Origin: URNF01 sp045634325 | GTDB taxonomy: Bacteria > Bacillota > Clostridia > Oscillospirales > Acutalibacteraceae | Assembly: GCA_045634325.1 (NCBI GenBank) | Contig: JAZRAA010000016.1 | Coordinates: 129,542-193,541, forward strand | Length of the DNA: 64,000 bases | Direction of reading: 5' to 3' | Part shown: piece after piece, positions 42,986 to 51,911 of the stretch | How positions within the stretch are numbered: the first letter of the stretch is position 1 | Layout of the letters: each line of letters starts with the position of its first letter | Notes under the pieces: model-generated | Database searches by the model: none | Seen by the model: only the letters and a program-made list of their open reading frames with translations | Told to the model about the DNA's origin: nothing | Position numbers and translations under genes: made by a program

Positions 42986-43004
42986 GAAAAGCGGAGTGAT
43001 AAAA

Positions 43005-43847
43005 ATGCCTGTCATATACATAGACGTATTGCTGATTTTAAATGTGTGGGTGGATTTTTTATTGTTAGCGGCAACAGCGAAGGTGCGCCGCATACCGCTT
43101 ACGCGGCGACGGCTATTGTGCGGTGCTGTCTTTGGTGCCGTCGGTAGCTGTGTTTTATTTTTACCGCCGTTGCCGTGGTGGGCAAGTGCATTGTTACGTG
43201 TGGTAGGGACGGTTGCGTTGTGCCGCATCACGTTCCCATTTGTGAGCTTTAGACGGTTTTGGGGAGATTTGCTGGTGTGGGCGGTTATCAGTGCTGCCTT
43301 TGCGGGTCTTGCGACCGCACTGTGGCATACACTGTCGCCGCAAGGGTTTATGGTGGTAAATGGCGTGGTGTATTATGATGCACCCGCCTCCTTGTTGATT
43401 GTATTCACCGCTTTGAGTTACGGCGTGATATGTTTATATGACCGTTTCACCCGTCGTAAGATTCCACTGGGCGGTCGATATTCGCTGGAAATTTCTCATC
43501 GGGACGTCAAAATGGTGTGTCCGTGTTTGTATGATACAGGTTGCACCTTGAAAGAGCCGTTTTCGGGAAAACCCGCCGCACTGATAGACCAAACCGCAGC
43601 ACAGCGGCTGTTGTCTGACGGTTGGCAGACGGGCACGGATGCGATATTACATAAAATGCGTTTTATACCTTTCAACGGTATTGACGGAGAAGGTGCATTG
43701 CCGGCGTTTGTACCGCAGGCGATGGCTGTTACCGATGAAAATGGACACCGCTGTGACATCACCGGCAGTTATTTGGCGGTAGGCAAGGTGGAGGGAAACG
43801 GTGAGTTTGTAGCACTTATCGGCACAGATATCGGCGATTTGTTGTGA
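43005..43847 (+). CDS. spoIIGA: Sigma-E processing peptidase
   Basis: Membrane aspartic protease that removes the pro-sequence of sigma-E in the mother cell once the forespore signals. The 280-residue protein has about five N-terminal membrane segments (residues 5-145) and a cytoplasmic protease domain with LYDTGCTLKEPFSGKPA near residue 170; DTG is the catalytic motif. The start is ATG 43005 behind GCGGAG; an earlier in-frame ATG at 42984 overlaps the -10 box. It sits directly before sigE, as in other spore formers. Confidence 0.93.
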   Translation: MPVIYIDVLLILNVWVDFLLLAATAKVRRIPLTRRRLLCGAVFGAVGSCVLFLPPLPWWASALLRVVGTVALCRITFPFVSFRRFWGDLLVWAVISAAFAGLATALWHTLSPQGFMVVNGVVYYDAPASLLIVFTALSYGVICLYDRFTRRKIPLGGRYSLEISHRDVKMVCPCLYDTGCTLKEPFSGKPAALIDQTAAQRLLSDGWQTGTDAILHKMRFIPFNGIDGEGALPAFVPQAMAVTDENGHRCDITGSYLAVGKVEGNGEFVALIGTDIGDLL

Positions 43848-43863
43848 GAGGAGTTTGGTAGAG

Positions 43864-44568
43864 ATGTTTCGGATATATCGCTGGTTGTTTAGGCTCTATT
43901 GCCGGTTGTTTCGAAAAGACGGATGTTATTACATAAATGGTACGGATGTATTACCACCGCCGCTTTCTGCACAGGAGGAGCAACAGGTGTTTGCACGTAT
44001 GCGGGAAAACGACCCCGCCGCCAGAGAAACGCTCATCACTCATAATTTGCGCTTGGTGGTGTATATTGCGCGCAAGTTTGAAAGTTCGGGTGTAGGGCTG
44101 GAGGATTTGATTTCCATCGGAACGATTGGCTTGATTAAGGCGGTGAATACATTTTGCCCTGACCGTAATATTAAACTGGCAACCTATTCGTCTCGCTGTA
44201 TCGAAAATGAGATTTTGATGTATTTGCGTAAAATAGCGGGACAAAAGCATGAAATGTCTTTTGACGAGCCTCTTAACGTGGATTGGGACGGCAACGAATT
44301 GTTGCTGTCAGATATTCTCGGCAGTGACCCTGATGAAATCCACCAAGGTGTTGAACAGGAAGCTGAACGGGTGTTGCTCAGGGAATGCGTGACCAAGCTT
44401 TCCAAACGAGAACAGGTGATTATGCGGATGCGATACGGGTTTGACGGTAGTCGCGAATACACCCAAAAGGAGGTTGCGGACACGCTGGGCATATCGCAAT
44501 CCTATATTTCAAGATTGGAAAAGAAAATTATTCGTCGTTTGAGGATGGAGTTGGAAAAAGCGGAATAA
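43864..44568 (+). CDS. sigE: Sporulation sigma factor E (mother cell)
   Basis: Early mother-cell sigma factor, 234 residues. A basic, hydrophobic pro-sequence of about 25 residues (IYRWLFRLYCRLFRK) is followed by region 2 (LRLVVYIARKFESSG) and region 4 (EVADTLGISQSYISRLEK). It should be made inactive and cut by SpoIIGA, encoded 16 bases upstream. The start is ATG 43864, ten bases after AGGAG; a TTG nine bases earlier is too close to it. Confidence 0.95.
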   Translation: MFRIYRWLFRLYCRLFRKDGCYYINGTDVLPPPLSAQEEQQVFARMRENDPAARETLITHNLRLVVYIARKFESSGVGLEDLISIGTIGLIKAVNTFCPDRNIKLATYSSRCIENEILMYLRKIAGQKHEMSFDEPLNVDWDGNELLLSDILGSDPDEIHQGVEQEAERVLLRECVTKLSKREQVIMRMRYGFDGSREYTQKEVADTLGISQSYISRLEKKIIRRLRMELEKAE

Positions 44569-44652
44569 ATTTCCACTTCGGACGTCTGTAAAGTTGTATC
44601 GAAAAGTCTTCTGCCGTCCATACTGAAAACAGTATGTAAAGGAGGCTTGGCG

Positions 44653-45420
44653 ATGTATAATAAGGTGGAAATTTGCGGTGTCAATACGTCGACTTTAAAG
44701 GTGTTGAGTGAAAAGGAAAAAACGGCGTTGTTACAGCGCGTGCGACAGGGGGATACAGCCGCACGTGAGGAGATGGTCAACGGTAATTTGCGTTTAGTAC
44801 TGAGCGTTGTGCAACGCTTTACCGGTAGAGGAGAAAACCTGGATGATTTATTTCAGGTGGGATGTATCGGTTTGGTGAAATCCATCGACAATTTTGATAT
44901 TACACAGAATGTGCGCTTTTCCACCTATGCGGTACCAATGATTATCGGCGAAATTCGTCGGTATTTGCGGGATAACAACAGTATCCGTATCAGCCGTTCG
45001 GTACGGGACACGGCGTACAAAGCTATGCAAGTAAAAGAACGTCTCACCGCCGAAAAGCAACGAGAACCTACCGCTACTGAGATTGCACAGGAATTAGGGA
45101 TTCCCCGTGAAGAAGTGGTGATTGCGTTGGAGGCTATTGTGGAGCCGGTCAGTTTATATGAGCCGGTGTATGCTGACGGGGGCGACACGATTTATGTGCT
45201 TGACCAAGTGGGCGACCATAACGATGATCGTAACTGGTTGGACGAGATTGCATTAAAAGAGGCGATGAACAACTTGAGCGAGCGAGAAAAGAAGATTTTA
45301 TATTTGCGGTTTTTCAAAGGAAAAACGCAAATTGAGGTGTCAACCGAAATCGGCATATCGCAAGCGCAGGTCAGTCGATTGGAAAAAGGCGCTTTGCAAC
45401 AAATCAAAAGTGTATTATGA
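44653..45420 (+). CDS. sigG: Sporulation sigma factor G (forespore)
   Basis: Late forespore sigma factor, 255 residues. The N-terminal MYNKVEICGVNTSTLKVLS is very typical of sigma-G. Region 2 has GNLRLVLSVVQRFTGRGEN, region 3 RISRSVRDTAYK, and region 4 EVSTEIGISQAQVSRLEK. The start is ATG 44653, seven bases after a perfect AAAGGAGG. The spoIIGA-sigE-sigG order is conserved in Firmicutes; an 84-base gap before sigG probably carries its own forespore promoter. Confidence 0.96.
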   Translation: MYNKVEICGVNTSTLKVLSEKEKTALLQRVRQGDTAAREEMVNGNLRLVLSVVQRFTGRGENLDDLFQVGCIGLVKSIDNFDITQNVRFSTYAVPMIIGEIRRYLRDNNSIRISRSVRDTAYKAMQVKERLTAEKQREPTATEIAQELGIPREEVVIALEAIVEPVSLYEPVYADGGDTIYVLDQVGDHNDDRNWLDEIALKEAMNNLSEREKKILYLRFFKGKTQIEVSTEIGISQAQVSRLEKGALQQIKSVL

Positions 45421-45431
45421 TACTTTGGCTA

Positions 45432-45457
45432 AAGCGGGCATATGCCCGCTTTTTTTT
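45432..45457 (+). terminator. Terminator after sigG
   Basis: Arms AAGCGGGC and GCCCGCTT around ATAT, followed by T6. Confidence 0.9.
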
Positions 45458-45489
45458 GCATACACATTATAAGGAAAGGAGCTGGAAAT

Positions 45490-45789
45490 ATGATTTGCAG
45501 AATTACGGACATGCATAATAAAGAGGTCATCAACGTGTGTGATGGTCAACGGCTGGGCTGTGTGGACGACGTAGAGGTGGACACCTGCACAGCGGAATTG
45601 GTGGCAATTGTGGTACATGGACACAGGAAGTTATTCGGTTTGTTCGGACGATGCGATGACATTGTTATCGGATGGCGGGAAATTGAGGTGATAGGAGAGG
45701 AAACGGTATTGGTTAATCACCCGATGCCCGCTTACCGTCCTTGCACCTGCAAAAACGGTGGTAACATATTAGGTGGATTATTTGGATAA
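45490..45789 (+). CDS. ylmC: YlmC/YmxH-family PRC-barrel protein
   Basis: 99-residue protein of the YlmC/YmxH family, linked to sporulation in Bacillus but without a defined activity. It shows the PRC-barrel pattern: RITDMHNKEVINVCDGQRLG at the start and IGWREIEVIGEETVLV later, with a cysteine-containing C-terminus. The start is ATG 45490 behind AAAGGAG. It lies after sigG, where the family is often found. Confidence 0.88.
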   Translation: MICRITDMHNKEVINVCDGQRLGCVDDVEVDTCTAELVAIVVHGHRKLFGLFGRCDDIVIGWREIEVIGEETVLVNHPMPAYRPCTCKNGGNILGGLFG

Positions 45790-45805
45790 AAAAGTAAAAA
45801 AAGAC

Positions 45806-45834
45806 TTGCATTCTGAAATTGAGTGTGGTATACT
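45806..45834 (+). promoter_or_regulatory. Promoter of rpsB-tsf
   Basis: TTGCAT (45806-45811), a 17-base spacer and TATACT (45829-45834), about 120 bases before rpsB. Confidence 0.85.
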
Positions 45835-45841
45835 ATGTCGG

Positions 45842-45955
45842 CATAACGCACGCAGATAGTGTTTAACACGACGTTTTTCGGTCGGTGCCGAACTCGGAAG
45901 TGCCGAGCGGTGGCTGAAAAATGCTGCGGAGGAAAAACCAAGGAGGAAAAAGTTT
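45842..45955 (+). promoter_or_regulatory. Structured 5' leader of rpsB (candidate S2 autoregulation element)
   Basis: A closing stem TTTTTCGG (45874-45881) with CTGAAAAA (45914-45921) encloses a hairpin CTCGG/CCGAG (45893-45897, 45903-45907) and a G-rich strand. The stretch CCGAACTCGGAAGT inside it resembles part of 5S rRNA helix III. The ribosome site AAGGAGG follows the structure. A leader this long and structured before a ribosomal gene suggests feedback by S2, by analogy with other bacteria. Confidence 0.55.
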
Positions 45956-46693
45956 ATGTCAGTCGTATCCATGAAACAGTTGCTGGAAGCCGGCGTCCAT
46001 TTCGGACACCAAACCCGCCGCTGGAACCCCAAAATGGCGCCCTACATCTTCACCGAGCGCAACGGTATCTACATTATTGATTTGCAGAAAACCGTTCGCA
46101 AATTGGAAGAAGCGTATATGTTCATTCGTGAACTGTCCGCTGAGGGCAAAACCGTGCTGTTCGTCGGCACCAAAAAACAAGCGCAGGACTCTGTCCGCGA
46201 AGAAGCTGAGCGTGCTGGCGCTTACTTCGTAAATGCGCGTTGGTTGGGCGGTATGCTCACCAACTTCCGCACCATCCGTAGCCGTGTGGCTCGTCTGCAT
46301 CAGCTCAAAGCGATGGCGGAAGACGGCACCTTTGATTTGATGCCGAAAAAAGAAGTTGTCAAACTGAACCACGAAATCGAGAAATTGGAAAAATTCCTCG
46401 GTGGTATTCAAGACATGAATAAACTGCCCGGTGCGTTGTTCATCGTCGACCCCCGCAAAGAAAAGATTGCTGTTTCCGAAGCGAAGAAACTGGGTATTCC
46501 GGTTGTCGCTATCGTGGACACCAACTGTGACCCCGATGATGTGGACTATGTCATCCCCGGTAACGACGACGCTATCCGCGCTGTCAAATTGATTGCCGCT
46601 ACCATGGCTGACGCTATCATCGAAGGCCGTCAGGGCGAAGCTAGTGCTGCGCAGGCTGAAGAAGAAGTTGTCGAAGCTCCCGCTGAGGCGTAA
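45956..46693 (+). CDS. rpsB: 30S ribosomal protein S2
   Basis: Small-subunit ribosomal protein, 245 residues. It begins SMKQLLEAGVHFGHQTRRWN and holds VLFVGTKKQAQ, ARWLGGMLTNFRT and IVDTNCDPD, all S2 signatures. The C-terminal tail is acidic and Ala-rich. The start is ATG 45956 behind AAGGAGG. Codons are biased as in other highly expressed genes. tsf follows 46 bases later, the usual bacterial order. Confidence 0.98.
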   Translation: MSVVSMKQLLEAGVHFGHQTRRWNPKMAPYIFTERNGIYIIDLQKTVRKLEEAYMFIRELSAEGKTVLFVGTKKQAQDSVREEAERAGAYFVNARWLGGMLTNFRTIRSRVARLHQLKAMAEDGTFDLMPKKEVVKLNHEIEKLEKFLGGIQDMNKLPGALFIVDPRKEKIAVSEAKKLGIPVVAIVDTNCDPDDVDYVIPGNDDAIRAVKLIAATMADAIIEGRQGEASAAQAEEEVVEAPAEA

Positions 46694-46739
46694 TCAATCG
46701 TTTGTGATATACTAAGGTATCAGAAAGGATGGACTAATC

Positions 46740-47663
46740 ATGGCATTTACTGCAAAAGACGTGCAAGCGTTGCGTGAAAAAACCGGCGTTGGCATGATGG
46801 AATGTAAAAAAGCACTCGCCGCTACCGATGGCGATATGGAAAAAGCGGTAGACATTTTGCGTGAGAAAGGCCTTGCTGCCGCTGCGAAAAAAGCTACCCG
46901 CATTGCCGCTGAAGGCGCTGTATATGCATATGTGGATGACGCAAACAAAGTTGGCGTTGTGGTCGAAGTGAACGCTGAGACCGACTTTGCCGCTAAGAGC
47001 GAAAAATTCCAAGAATTCGTGCAGAGCGTTGCTGCCATTATTGCGGAGAAGAACCCCGCTGACGTGGCTGCTTTGATGGAAATGACCGTTGCTAACGGCA
47101 ATACTGTCGCTGATGAACTGCGTGAAAAAGTGCTGGTTATCGGCGAAAACTTGTCCGTGCGCCGTTTTGCTCGTTATGAGGGCGATGTTGTGGCGTATGT
47201 GCATGGCGAAGGCCGTATCGGCGTTTTGGTGAAATTTGAGGCTGACGCTGCCGCTTCCGGTACCGAAGCTCTGAAAGCTTGCGGTAAGGACGTTGCAATG
47301 CAGATTGCAGCACTCAATGCGCCCTATCTGAGCGAAGCTACCGTGCCCGCAGAAGATGTTGCTAAGGAGAAAGAAATCACCGTAGCACAGATTCAGGCTG
47401 ACCCGAAAAACGCTTCCAAACCCGCTAATATCATCGAAAAGATGGTGGAAGGCCGTATGGGCAAGTTCTTCAAAGAGAACTGCTTGCTCAATCAGGAGTT
47501 TGTGAAAGACAGTAGCATGAATGTTGCTCAGTACATCTCTGATGAGGCGAAAAAAATGGGTGGCGAGATGGCGCTTGTGGATTATGTTCGCTTTGAAAAA
47601 GGCGAAGGTCTGCAAAAACGTGAAGACGACTTTGCTGCCGAAGTCGCTGCAATGGCGAAATAA
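46740..47663 (+). CDS. tsf: Elongation factor Ts
   Basis: Nucleotide exchange factor for EF-Tu, 307 residues. The N-terminal UBA-like domain has LREKTGVGMMECKKAL, and the core begins VVVEVNAETDFAAKS near residue 75, the conserved EF-Ts block that contacts EF-Tu. The start is ATG 46740 behind GAAAGGA. A strong terminator follows, so rpsB-tsf form one transcript. Confidence 0.98.
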   Translation: MAFTAKDVQALREKTGVGMMECKKALAATDGDMEKAVDILREKGLAAAAKKATRIAAEGAVYAYVDDANKVGVVVEVNAETDFAAKSEKFQEFVQSVAAIIAEKNPADVAALMEMTVANGNTVADELREKVLVIGENLSVRRFARYEGDVVAYVHGEGRIGVLVKFEADAAASGTEALKACGKDVAMQIAALNAPYLSEATVPAEDVAKEKEITVAQIQADPKNASKPANIIEKMVEGRMGKFFKENCLLNQEFVKDSSMNVAQYISDEAKKMGGEMALVDYVRFEKGEGLQKREDDFAAEVAAMAK

Positions 47664-47674
47664 AATTTACTTTT

Positions 47675-47711
47675 AAAAGAACCGAAGTGCTTGGCACTTC
47701 GGTTCTTTTTT
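47675..47711 (+). terminator. Terminator after tsf
   Basis: Perfect 16-base arms AAAAGAACCGAAGTGC and GCACTTCGGTTCTTTT around TTG, with more T after. Confidence 0.94.
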
Positions 47712-47756
47712 GTATCCTCAAAAAATTCTTTGTGAAAAGTGTAAAAAAATCTGCTT

Positions 47757-47785
47757 TTGACTTTACAGAAAAGCAGATTTATAGT
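47757..47785 (+). promoter_or_regulatory. Promoter of pyrH
   Basis: TTGACT (47757-47762), a 17-base spacer and TATAGT (47780-47785), 45 bases before pyrH. Confidence 0.75.
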
Positions 47786-47830
47786 AAAATATAAAGGAAT
47801 AAATATCCTGCAAAGGAAAGGTGATGACGC

Positions 47831-48532
47831 ATGAAGTATAAACGCGTTTTATTAAAGCTCAGCGGCGAGGCGCTGTCCGGCGAAACCGGTTTTGGTTTGA
47901 ATTTTAATACTTTGGAAACTGTATGTAAAGATGTGAAGAAATGCGCCGATATGGGCGTGGAAATTGCGGTTGTTGTGGGCGGTGGCAACTTCTGGCGCGG
48001 CCGTTCCAGCGGCCAGATGGACCGTACCCGTGCGGACCATATGGGTATGCTTGCTACCACCATTAATGCATTGGCATTGGCTGATACCTTGGAGCAGGTT
48101 GGCTGCGAGGTGCGTGTGCAAACTGCTATTGCGATGAACCAGATTGCCGAGCCGTACATTCGCAATCGTGCGGTGCGCCACTTGGAGAAAAAACGCATTG
48201 TGATTTTCGGCTGCGGCACCGGCAACCCGTTCTTCTCTACCGATACTGCGGCAGCGTTGCGTGCGGCGGAAATTGATGCGGACATTATCTTTAAAGCGAG
48301 CATGGTGGACGGCGTGTATGATGCCGACCCGAAAAAATTTCCCGATGCCAAGCGTTATGACCGCCTTACCTTCTCGGAGGTGCTCAACAAGGGCTTGCAA
48401 GTAATGGATTCGACTGCGGCTTCTATCTGTCGTGACAACGATATTCCGTTGCTCGTATTCAATATGGAAGACCCCGATAACATTGTGCGTGCCGTGCGCG
48501 GTGATGCTATTGGTACACTGGTTGAGAAATAA
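47831..48532 (+). CDS. pyrH: UMP kinase
   Basis: Converts UMP to UDP, 233 residues, amino-acid kinase fold. It opens RVLLKLSGEALSG and has the VVVGGGNFWRGR loop near residue 48, DHMGMLATTINALAL near residue 72, and GTGNPFFSTDTAAALRA near residue 127. The start is ATG 47831 behind AAAGGTG. frr follows 12 bases later, the standard order. Confidence 0.97.
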   Translation: MKYKRVLLKLSGEALSGETGFGLNFNTLETVCKDVKKCADMGVEIAVVVGGGNFWRGRSSGQMDRTRADHMGMLATTINALALADTLEQVGCEVRVQTAIAMNQIAEPYIRNRAVRHLEKKRIVIFGCGTGNPFFSTDTAAALRAAEIDADIIFKASMVDGVYDADPKKFPDAKRYDRLTFSEVLNKGLQVMDSTAASICRDNDIPLLVFNMEDPDNIVRAVRGDAIGTLVEK

Positions 48533-48544
48533 GGAGAGATAGTG

Positions 48545-49099
48545 ATGAACGAAATTTTTAAAATTGCTGAAGAAAAGATGAATAAGAGCATCAATGCTCT
48601 GCTCAACGAATATGCCACCATTCGTGCAGGTCGTGCAAACCCTGCTATTTTGGACAGAGTGATGGTGGAATATTATGGAACCCCCACCCCCATCAACCAG
48701 ATGGCAGCCGTGTCGGTGCCGGATGCCCGTACGTTGATGATTCAACCGTGGGACAAATCCACTTTGAAAGATATTGAACGTGCTATTTTGATTTCGGATA
48801 TCGGTATCAACCCGCAAAATGACGGCAATGCACTGCGTATGCAGTTTCCGCCGCTGACCGAGGAACGCCGTAAAGAACTCGGCAAAAGCATTATGAAATA
48901 CGGCGAGGATAGCAAAGTGGCTGTTCGTTCTATTCGTCGTGATGCAATCGATAAACTCAAAGATCTCAAAAAGAAATCTGAAATCACGGAAGATGATTTG
49001 AAATCCGCTGAAAAGAAAATGCAGGATTTGACCGATAAATTCTGTAAAGAAATCGACGGTATTGCCGCAAAAAAAGAAAAAGAAATCATGGAACTGTAA
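48545..49099 (+). CDS. frr: Ribosome recycling factor
   Basis: Splits post-termination ribosomes together with EF-G. The 184-residue protein has AEEKMNKSINALLNEYATIR, GRANPAILD and MIQPWDKSTLKDIERAI, as in the family, then the C-terminal helix of the three-helix bundle. The start is ATG 48545 behind AAGGAGA; the GTG just before it is closer to that site than usual. A hairpin follows. Confidence 0.97.
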   Translation: MNEIFKIAEEKMNKSINALLNEYATIRAGRANPAILDRVMVEYYGTPTPINQMAAVSVPDARTLMIQPWDKSTLKDIERAILISDIGINPQNDGNALRMQFPPLTEERRKELGKSIMKYGEDSKVAVRSIRRDAIDKLKDLKKKSEITEDDLKSAEKKMQDLTDKFCKEIDGIAAKKEKEIMEL

Positions 49100-49105
49100 C
49101 CTTCA

Positions 49106-49138
49106 AAAGAAAGCGGACTGATGTCCGCTTTCTTTATA
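49106..49138 (+). terminator. Hairpin after frr (weak or partial terminator)
   Basis: Perfect 13-base arms AAAGAAAGCGGAC and GTCCGCTTTCTTT around TGAT, but the T-run is short. Partial readthrough into uppS is likely, because no clear promoter precedes uppS. Confidence 0.65.
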
Positions 49139-49161
49139 GAATTGCTTGAAAGGAAACGGCT

Positions 49162-49902
49162 ATGTTTTGGAGAAAGAAAACGCCTAAAACAAATATGCTT
49201 GCCCCTGCGCCGGAGAATGTCGGTATCATTATGGATGGTAACGGCAGATGGGCAAAGAAACGTGGTTTACCCAGACAAGCGGGCCACATTACCGGTGCGC
49301 AAGTGTTTCGTAAAATCACAAAATATTGTGAAAAGCGCGGGGTAAAATATTTGACAGTGTATGCCTTTTCCACTGAAAATTGGAAACGCCCGCAAGAAGA
49401 AGTCGATGCCATTATGGATCTTCTGCGGCAGTATTTGAAGGAATCGTTGGCAGATTTTAAGCGTGAAAATATCCGTACCCGCTTTATCGGTGATCGCACA
49501 CCGCTTGCTAAAGATATTCAAGAATTGATGGCGCAAGCAGAAGAGGAAACCGCACAAAAGGACGGCATGATACTGAATATCGCCTTGAACTACGGTGGCC
49601 AACAGGAAATCACACAAGCGGTACGTACGTTGGCGCAACGTGTAAAGGACGGCAACTTGATGCCGGAAGACATCACCGAACAGATGGTGCAAGAAACGTT
49701 GTATACCGAAACACAACCACCCGTGGACCTCATTTTGCGTCCCAGCGGGGAATATCGGTTGTCTAATTTCTTGGTTTGGCAATCCGCATACGCAGAATTT
49801 GTGTTTATGGACGATATTTTATGGCCTGGTTTCAAAGGGGCGGATTTGGATGCGGCGTTTGCTGCATACGCCCGCCGTAATCGCCGTTTCGGCGGCGTGT
49901 AA
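49162..49902 (+). CDS. uppS: Isoprenyl transferase (undecaprenyl diphosphate synthase)
   Basis: Builds the C55 lipid carrier for cell-wall synthesis from isopentenyl diphosphate. The 246-residue cis-prenyltransferase has IIMDGNGRWAKKRGLPRQ with the catalytic aspartate near residue 25, and VYAFSTENWKRP, LNYGGQQEI and LRPSGEYRLSNFLVWQSAY. The start is ATG 49162 behind GAAAGGAAA. First of the envelope-lipid genes uppS-cdsA-dxr-rseP-ispG. Confidence 0.97.
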   Translation: MFWRKKTPKTNMLAPAPENVGIIMDGNGRWAKKRGLPRQAGHITGAQVFRKITKYCEKRGVKYLTVYAFSTENWKRPQEEVDAIMDLLRQYLKESLADFKRENIRTRFIGDRTPLAKDIQELMAQAEEETAQKDGMILNIALNYGGQQEITQAVRTLAQRVKDGNLMPEDITEQMVQETLYTETQPPVDLILRPSGEYRLSNFLVWQSAYAEFVFMDDILWPGFKGADLDAAFAAYARRNRRFGGV

Positions 49903-49941
49903 AGCGATAGCTTTTACGTCTGCTTTTGGAGGAATTGTAGA

Positions 49942-50772
49942 ATGAAAACAAGAATTTTGACCGGAGTTTTATACGGTGGTTTGCTGGTGATACTGTTATT
50001 GTTGCCGCCGTTGGTCGCATACTGCGCATTCGCCCTGATTTCCGCTTTGGCGGTGTGGGAGATGTTCCAGGTGCTCGGCCTGCAAAAAGAGCGGGTACTG
50101 ACAACGGTGTCGTTATTGTTTGCCGCAACTGTGCCGTTTTTCGGTTGGTTTCGCAGTCCGCTGTTGATAGGTGTTGCACTGGCAGTGTATTTGCTGACCC
50201 TTATTTTGAATCAGTTGTATCGGCATGAGGCCTTGTCAGTGAAAGACAGCGGTGTGGCGATGTTTATGACGTTGTTGCTTTCTCTTTCCATTTCTTGTGT
50301 GGTATATTGTCGCACCGTTAATGAATACGGCCTGTTTTATTTGTTCCTCACTTTGTTTATTGCATGGATGAGTGATACAGGTGCTTATTTTGCCGGTAGC
50401 TTCTTTGGCAAACATAAGTTGTGCCCTTCCATTTCGCCTAAGAAAACGGTGGAAGGTTTTGTCGGCGGCCTTGTGTTTTGCGTGTTGACCACACTGGGTT
50501 TTGCATGGGTGTGTGATTTGTGGATATTACCGCAGTCTGTTTCTCCGTTGTATATCCAGATTGCCGTTTTGAGCTTGTTGCTTTGCCCGCTGTCTGTGGT
50601 GGGTGACCTGTTCGCCTCGGTGGTCAAACGGCAGGCAGGTGCCAAAGATTACGGCAATATTATGCCGGGCCATGGCGGCGTGATGGATCGCTTTGATTCG
50701 TTGTTGTTTGTTGCGCCGTTTGTATACGCTGTATTACAAATTACACCGCTTTTGCAAGGAGTGGTCGCATGA
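49942..50772 (+). CDS. cdsA: Phosphatidate cytidylyltransferase
   Basis: Makes CDP-diacylglycerol, the precursor of bacterial phospholipids, in the membrane. The 276-residue protein has about seven membrane segments, and the signature region WMSDTGAYFAGS near residue 145, SPKKTVEGFVGG, GDLFASVVKRQAGAKD and the ending GHGGVMDRFDS. The start is ATG 49942 behind TGGAGGA. Its stop overlaps dxr. Confidence 0.97.
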   Translation: MKTRILTGVLYGGLLVILLLLPPLVAYCAFALISALAVWEMFQVLGLQKERVLTTVSLLFAATVPFFGWFRSPLLIGVALAVYLLTLILNQLYRHEALSVKDSGVAMFMTLLLSLSISCVVYCRTVNEYGLFYLFLTLFIAWMSDTGAYFAGSFFGKHKLCPSISPKKTVEGFVGGLVFCVLTTLGFAWVCDLWILPQSVSPLYIQIAVLSLLLCPLSVVGDLFASVVKRQAGAKDYGNIMPGHGGVMDRFDSLLFVAPFVYAVLQITPLLQGVVA

Positions 50773-51911
50773 AAAATTTAGTATTGCTCGGTTCTACCGG
50801 CTCTATCGGTACGCAAGCACTGGAAGTAGCGCTTGCGGCGGGATACCGTGTGCTTGCCATGGCGGTCGGTAGCCGTATTGATATGTTTGAACAACAATTG
50901 CGTGCATTTCGTCCGCGATATGCCGCGGTGTATGACACCAAAGCGGCGGCGGATTTGAAAGTGCGTGTTGCCGATTTGGATATTGAGATTTTGTCCGGCA
51001 TGGACGGACTGTGCACGCTCGCATCTTTGCCGGAGGCGGATTTGGTGCTCAATGCGGTGGTCGGCATGGTCGGTTTGTTGCCGACTTTGGCCGCAGTTAA
51101 TGCAGGACACGATGTTGCCCTTGCCAACAAAGAGACTTTGGTGGCCGGCGGTGCATTTGTCATGAACGCTGTGTCGAGAAAAGGCGTAAAACTCTTGCCG
51201 GTTGACAGCGAACATTCGGCAATTTTTCAATGTTTGCAGGGCATGCCCGAAAAATCTGCTTTGAAACGTTTGATTTTGACAGCATCCGGCGGTCCGTTTT
51301 TCGGACGCACGGCGGCAGATTTGCAAAAGGTGACGGTGGAGGATGCGCTGAAACATCCCAATTGGAGTATGGGCACAAAAATCACCGTTGACTCGGCAAC
51401 TATGATGAATAAAGGCCTTGAAATTATTGAGGCGTGCTGGCTGTTTGATATGCCGGAAGATAAAATTGACGTTGTGATACACCGTGAAAGCATTATTCAC
51501 TCACTGATTGAATACAATGACCATGCGGTGTTGGCACAACTCGGTGAGCCGGATATGCGCGTGCCGATTCAGTATGCGTTGACCTATCCTGCACGTCTGC
51601 CGTCTCCCACTAAGCAGTTGCGCTTGGAGGATTGGGGGAAACTGACCTTCTTTGCACCGGATACTGCAACGTTCCCCGCAACAGATCTTTGCCGTGAGGC
51701 AATTCGTCGCGGCGGTGCCTATCCTGCGGCACTCAATGCCGCGAATGAGCAAGCGGTGGCTTTGTTCTTGGAAGGCAAAATCGGCTTCACCGATATTACC
51801 CGCACCGTTGAAAAGGTGCTGGGTAGTACCATTGCGCAACCGCGCACGGTAGAGGATATTCTGGAAATTGACGCCCAGGTGCGTCGGCAAACTCGTGAGG
51901 TTTTGATATGA
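50769..51911 (+). CDS. dxr: 1-deoxy-D-xylulose-5-phosphate reductoisomerase
   Basis: Second step of the MEP isoprenoid pathway. The 380-residue protein has the NADPH loop LLGSTGSIGTQALEV at the start, ALANKETLVAGG near residue 118, the metal-binding region LLPVDSEHSAIFQ, and MGTKITVDSATMMNKGLE near residue 198. Its ATG overlaps the cdsA stop (ATGA), and its own stop overlaps the rseP start, so the three genes are coupled. Confidence 0.97.
   Translation: MKNLVLLGSTGSIGTQALEVALAAGYRVLAMAVGSRIDMFEQQLRAFRPRYAAVYDTKAAADLKVRVADLDIEILSGMDGLCTLASLPEADLVLNAVVGMVGLLPTLAAVNAGHDVALANKETLVAGGAFVMNAVSRKGVKLLPVDSEHSAIFQCLQGMPEKSALKRLILTASGGPFFGRTAADLQKVTVEDALKHPNWSMGTKITVDSATMMNKGLEIIEACWLFDMPEDKIDVVIHRESIIHSLIEYNDHAVLAQLGEPDMRVPIQYALTYPARLPSPTKQLRLEDWGKLTFFAPDTATFPATDLCREAIRRGGAYPAALNAANEQAVALFLEGKIGFTDITRTVEKVLGSTIAQPRTVEDILEIDAQVRRQTREVLI

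Noticed and set aside
44569..44652. Forespore sigma-factor promoter before sigG
   Set aside because: A CATACTG element is present, but no -35 with proper spacing could be assigned, so no feature was made.
45874..45921. Possible 5S rRNA gene fragment
   Set aside because: Only a short stretch resembles 5S and no other part of the rRNA is present; it lies inside the rpsB leader.
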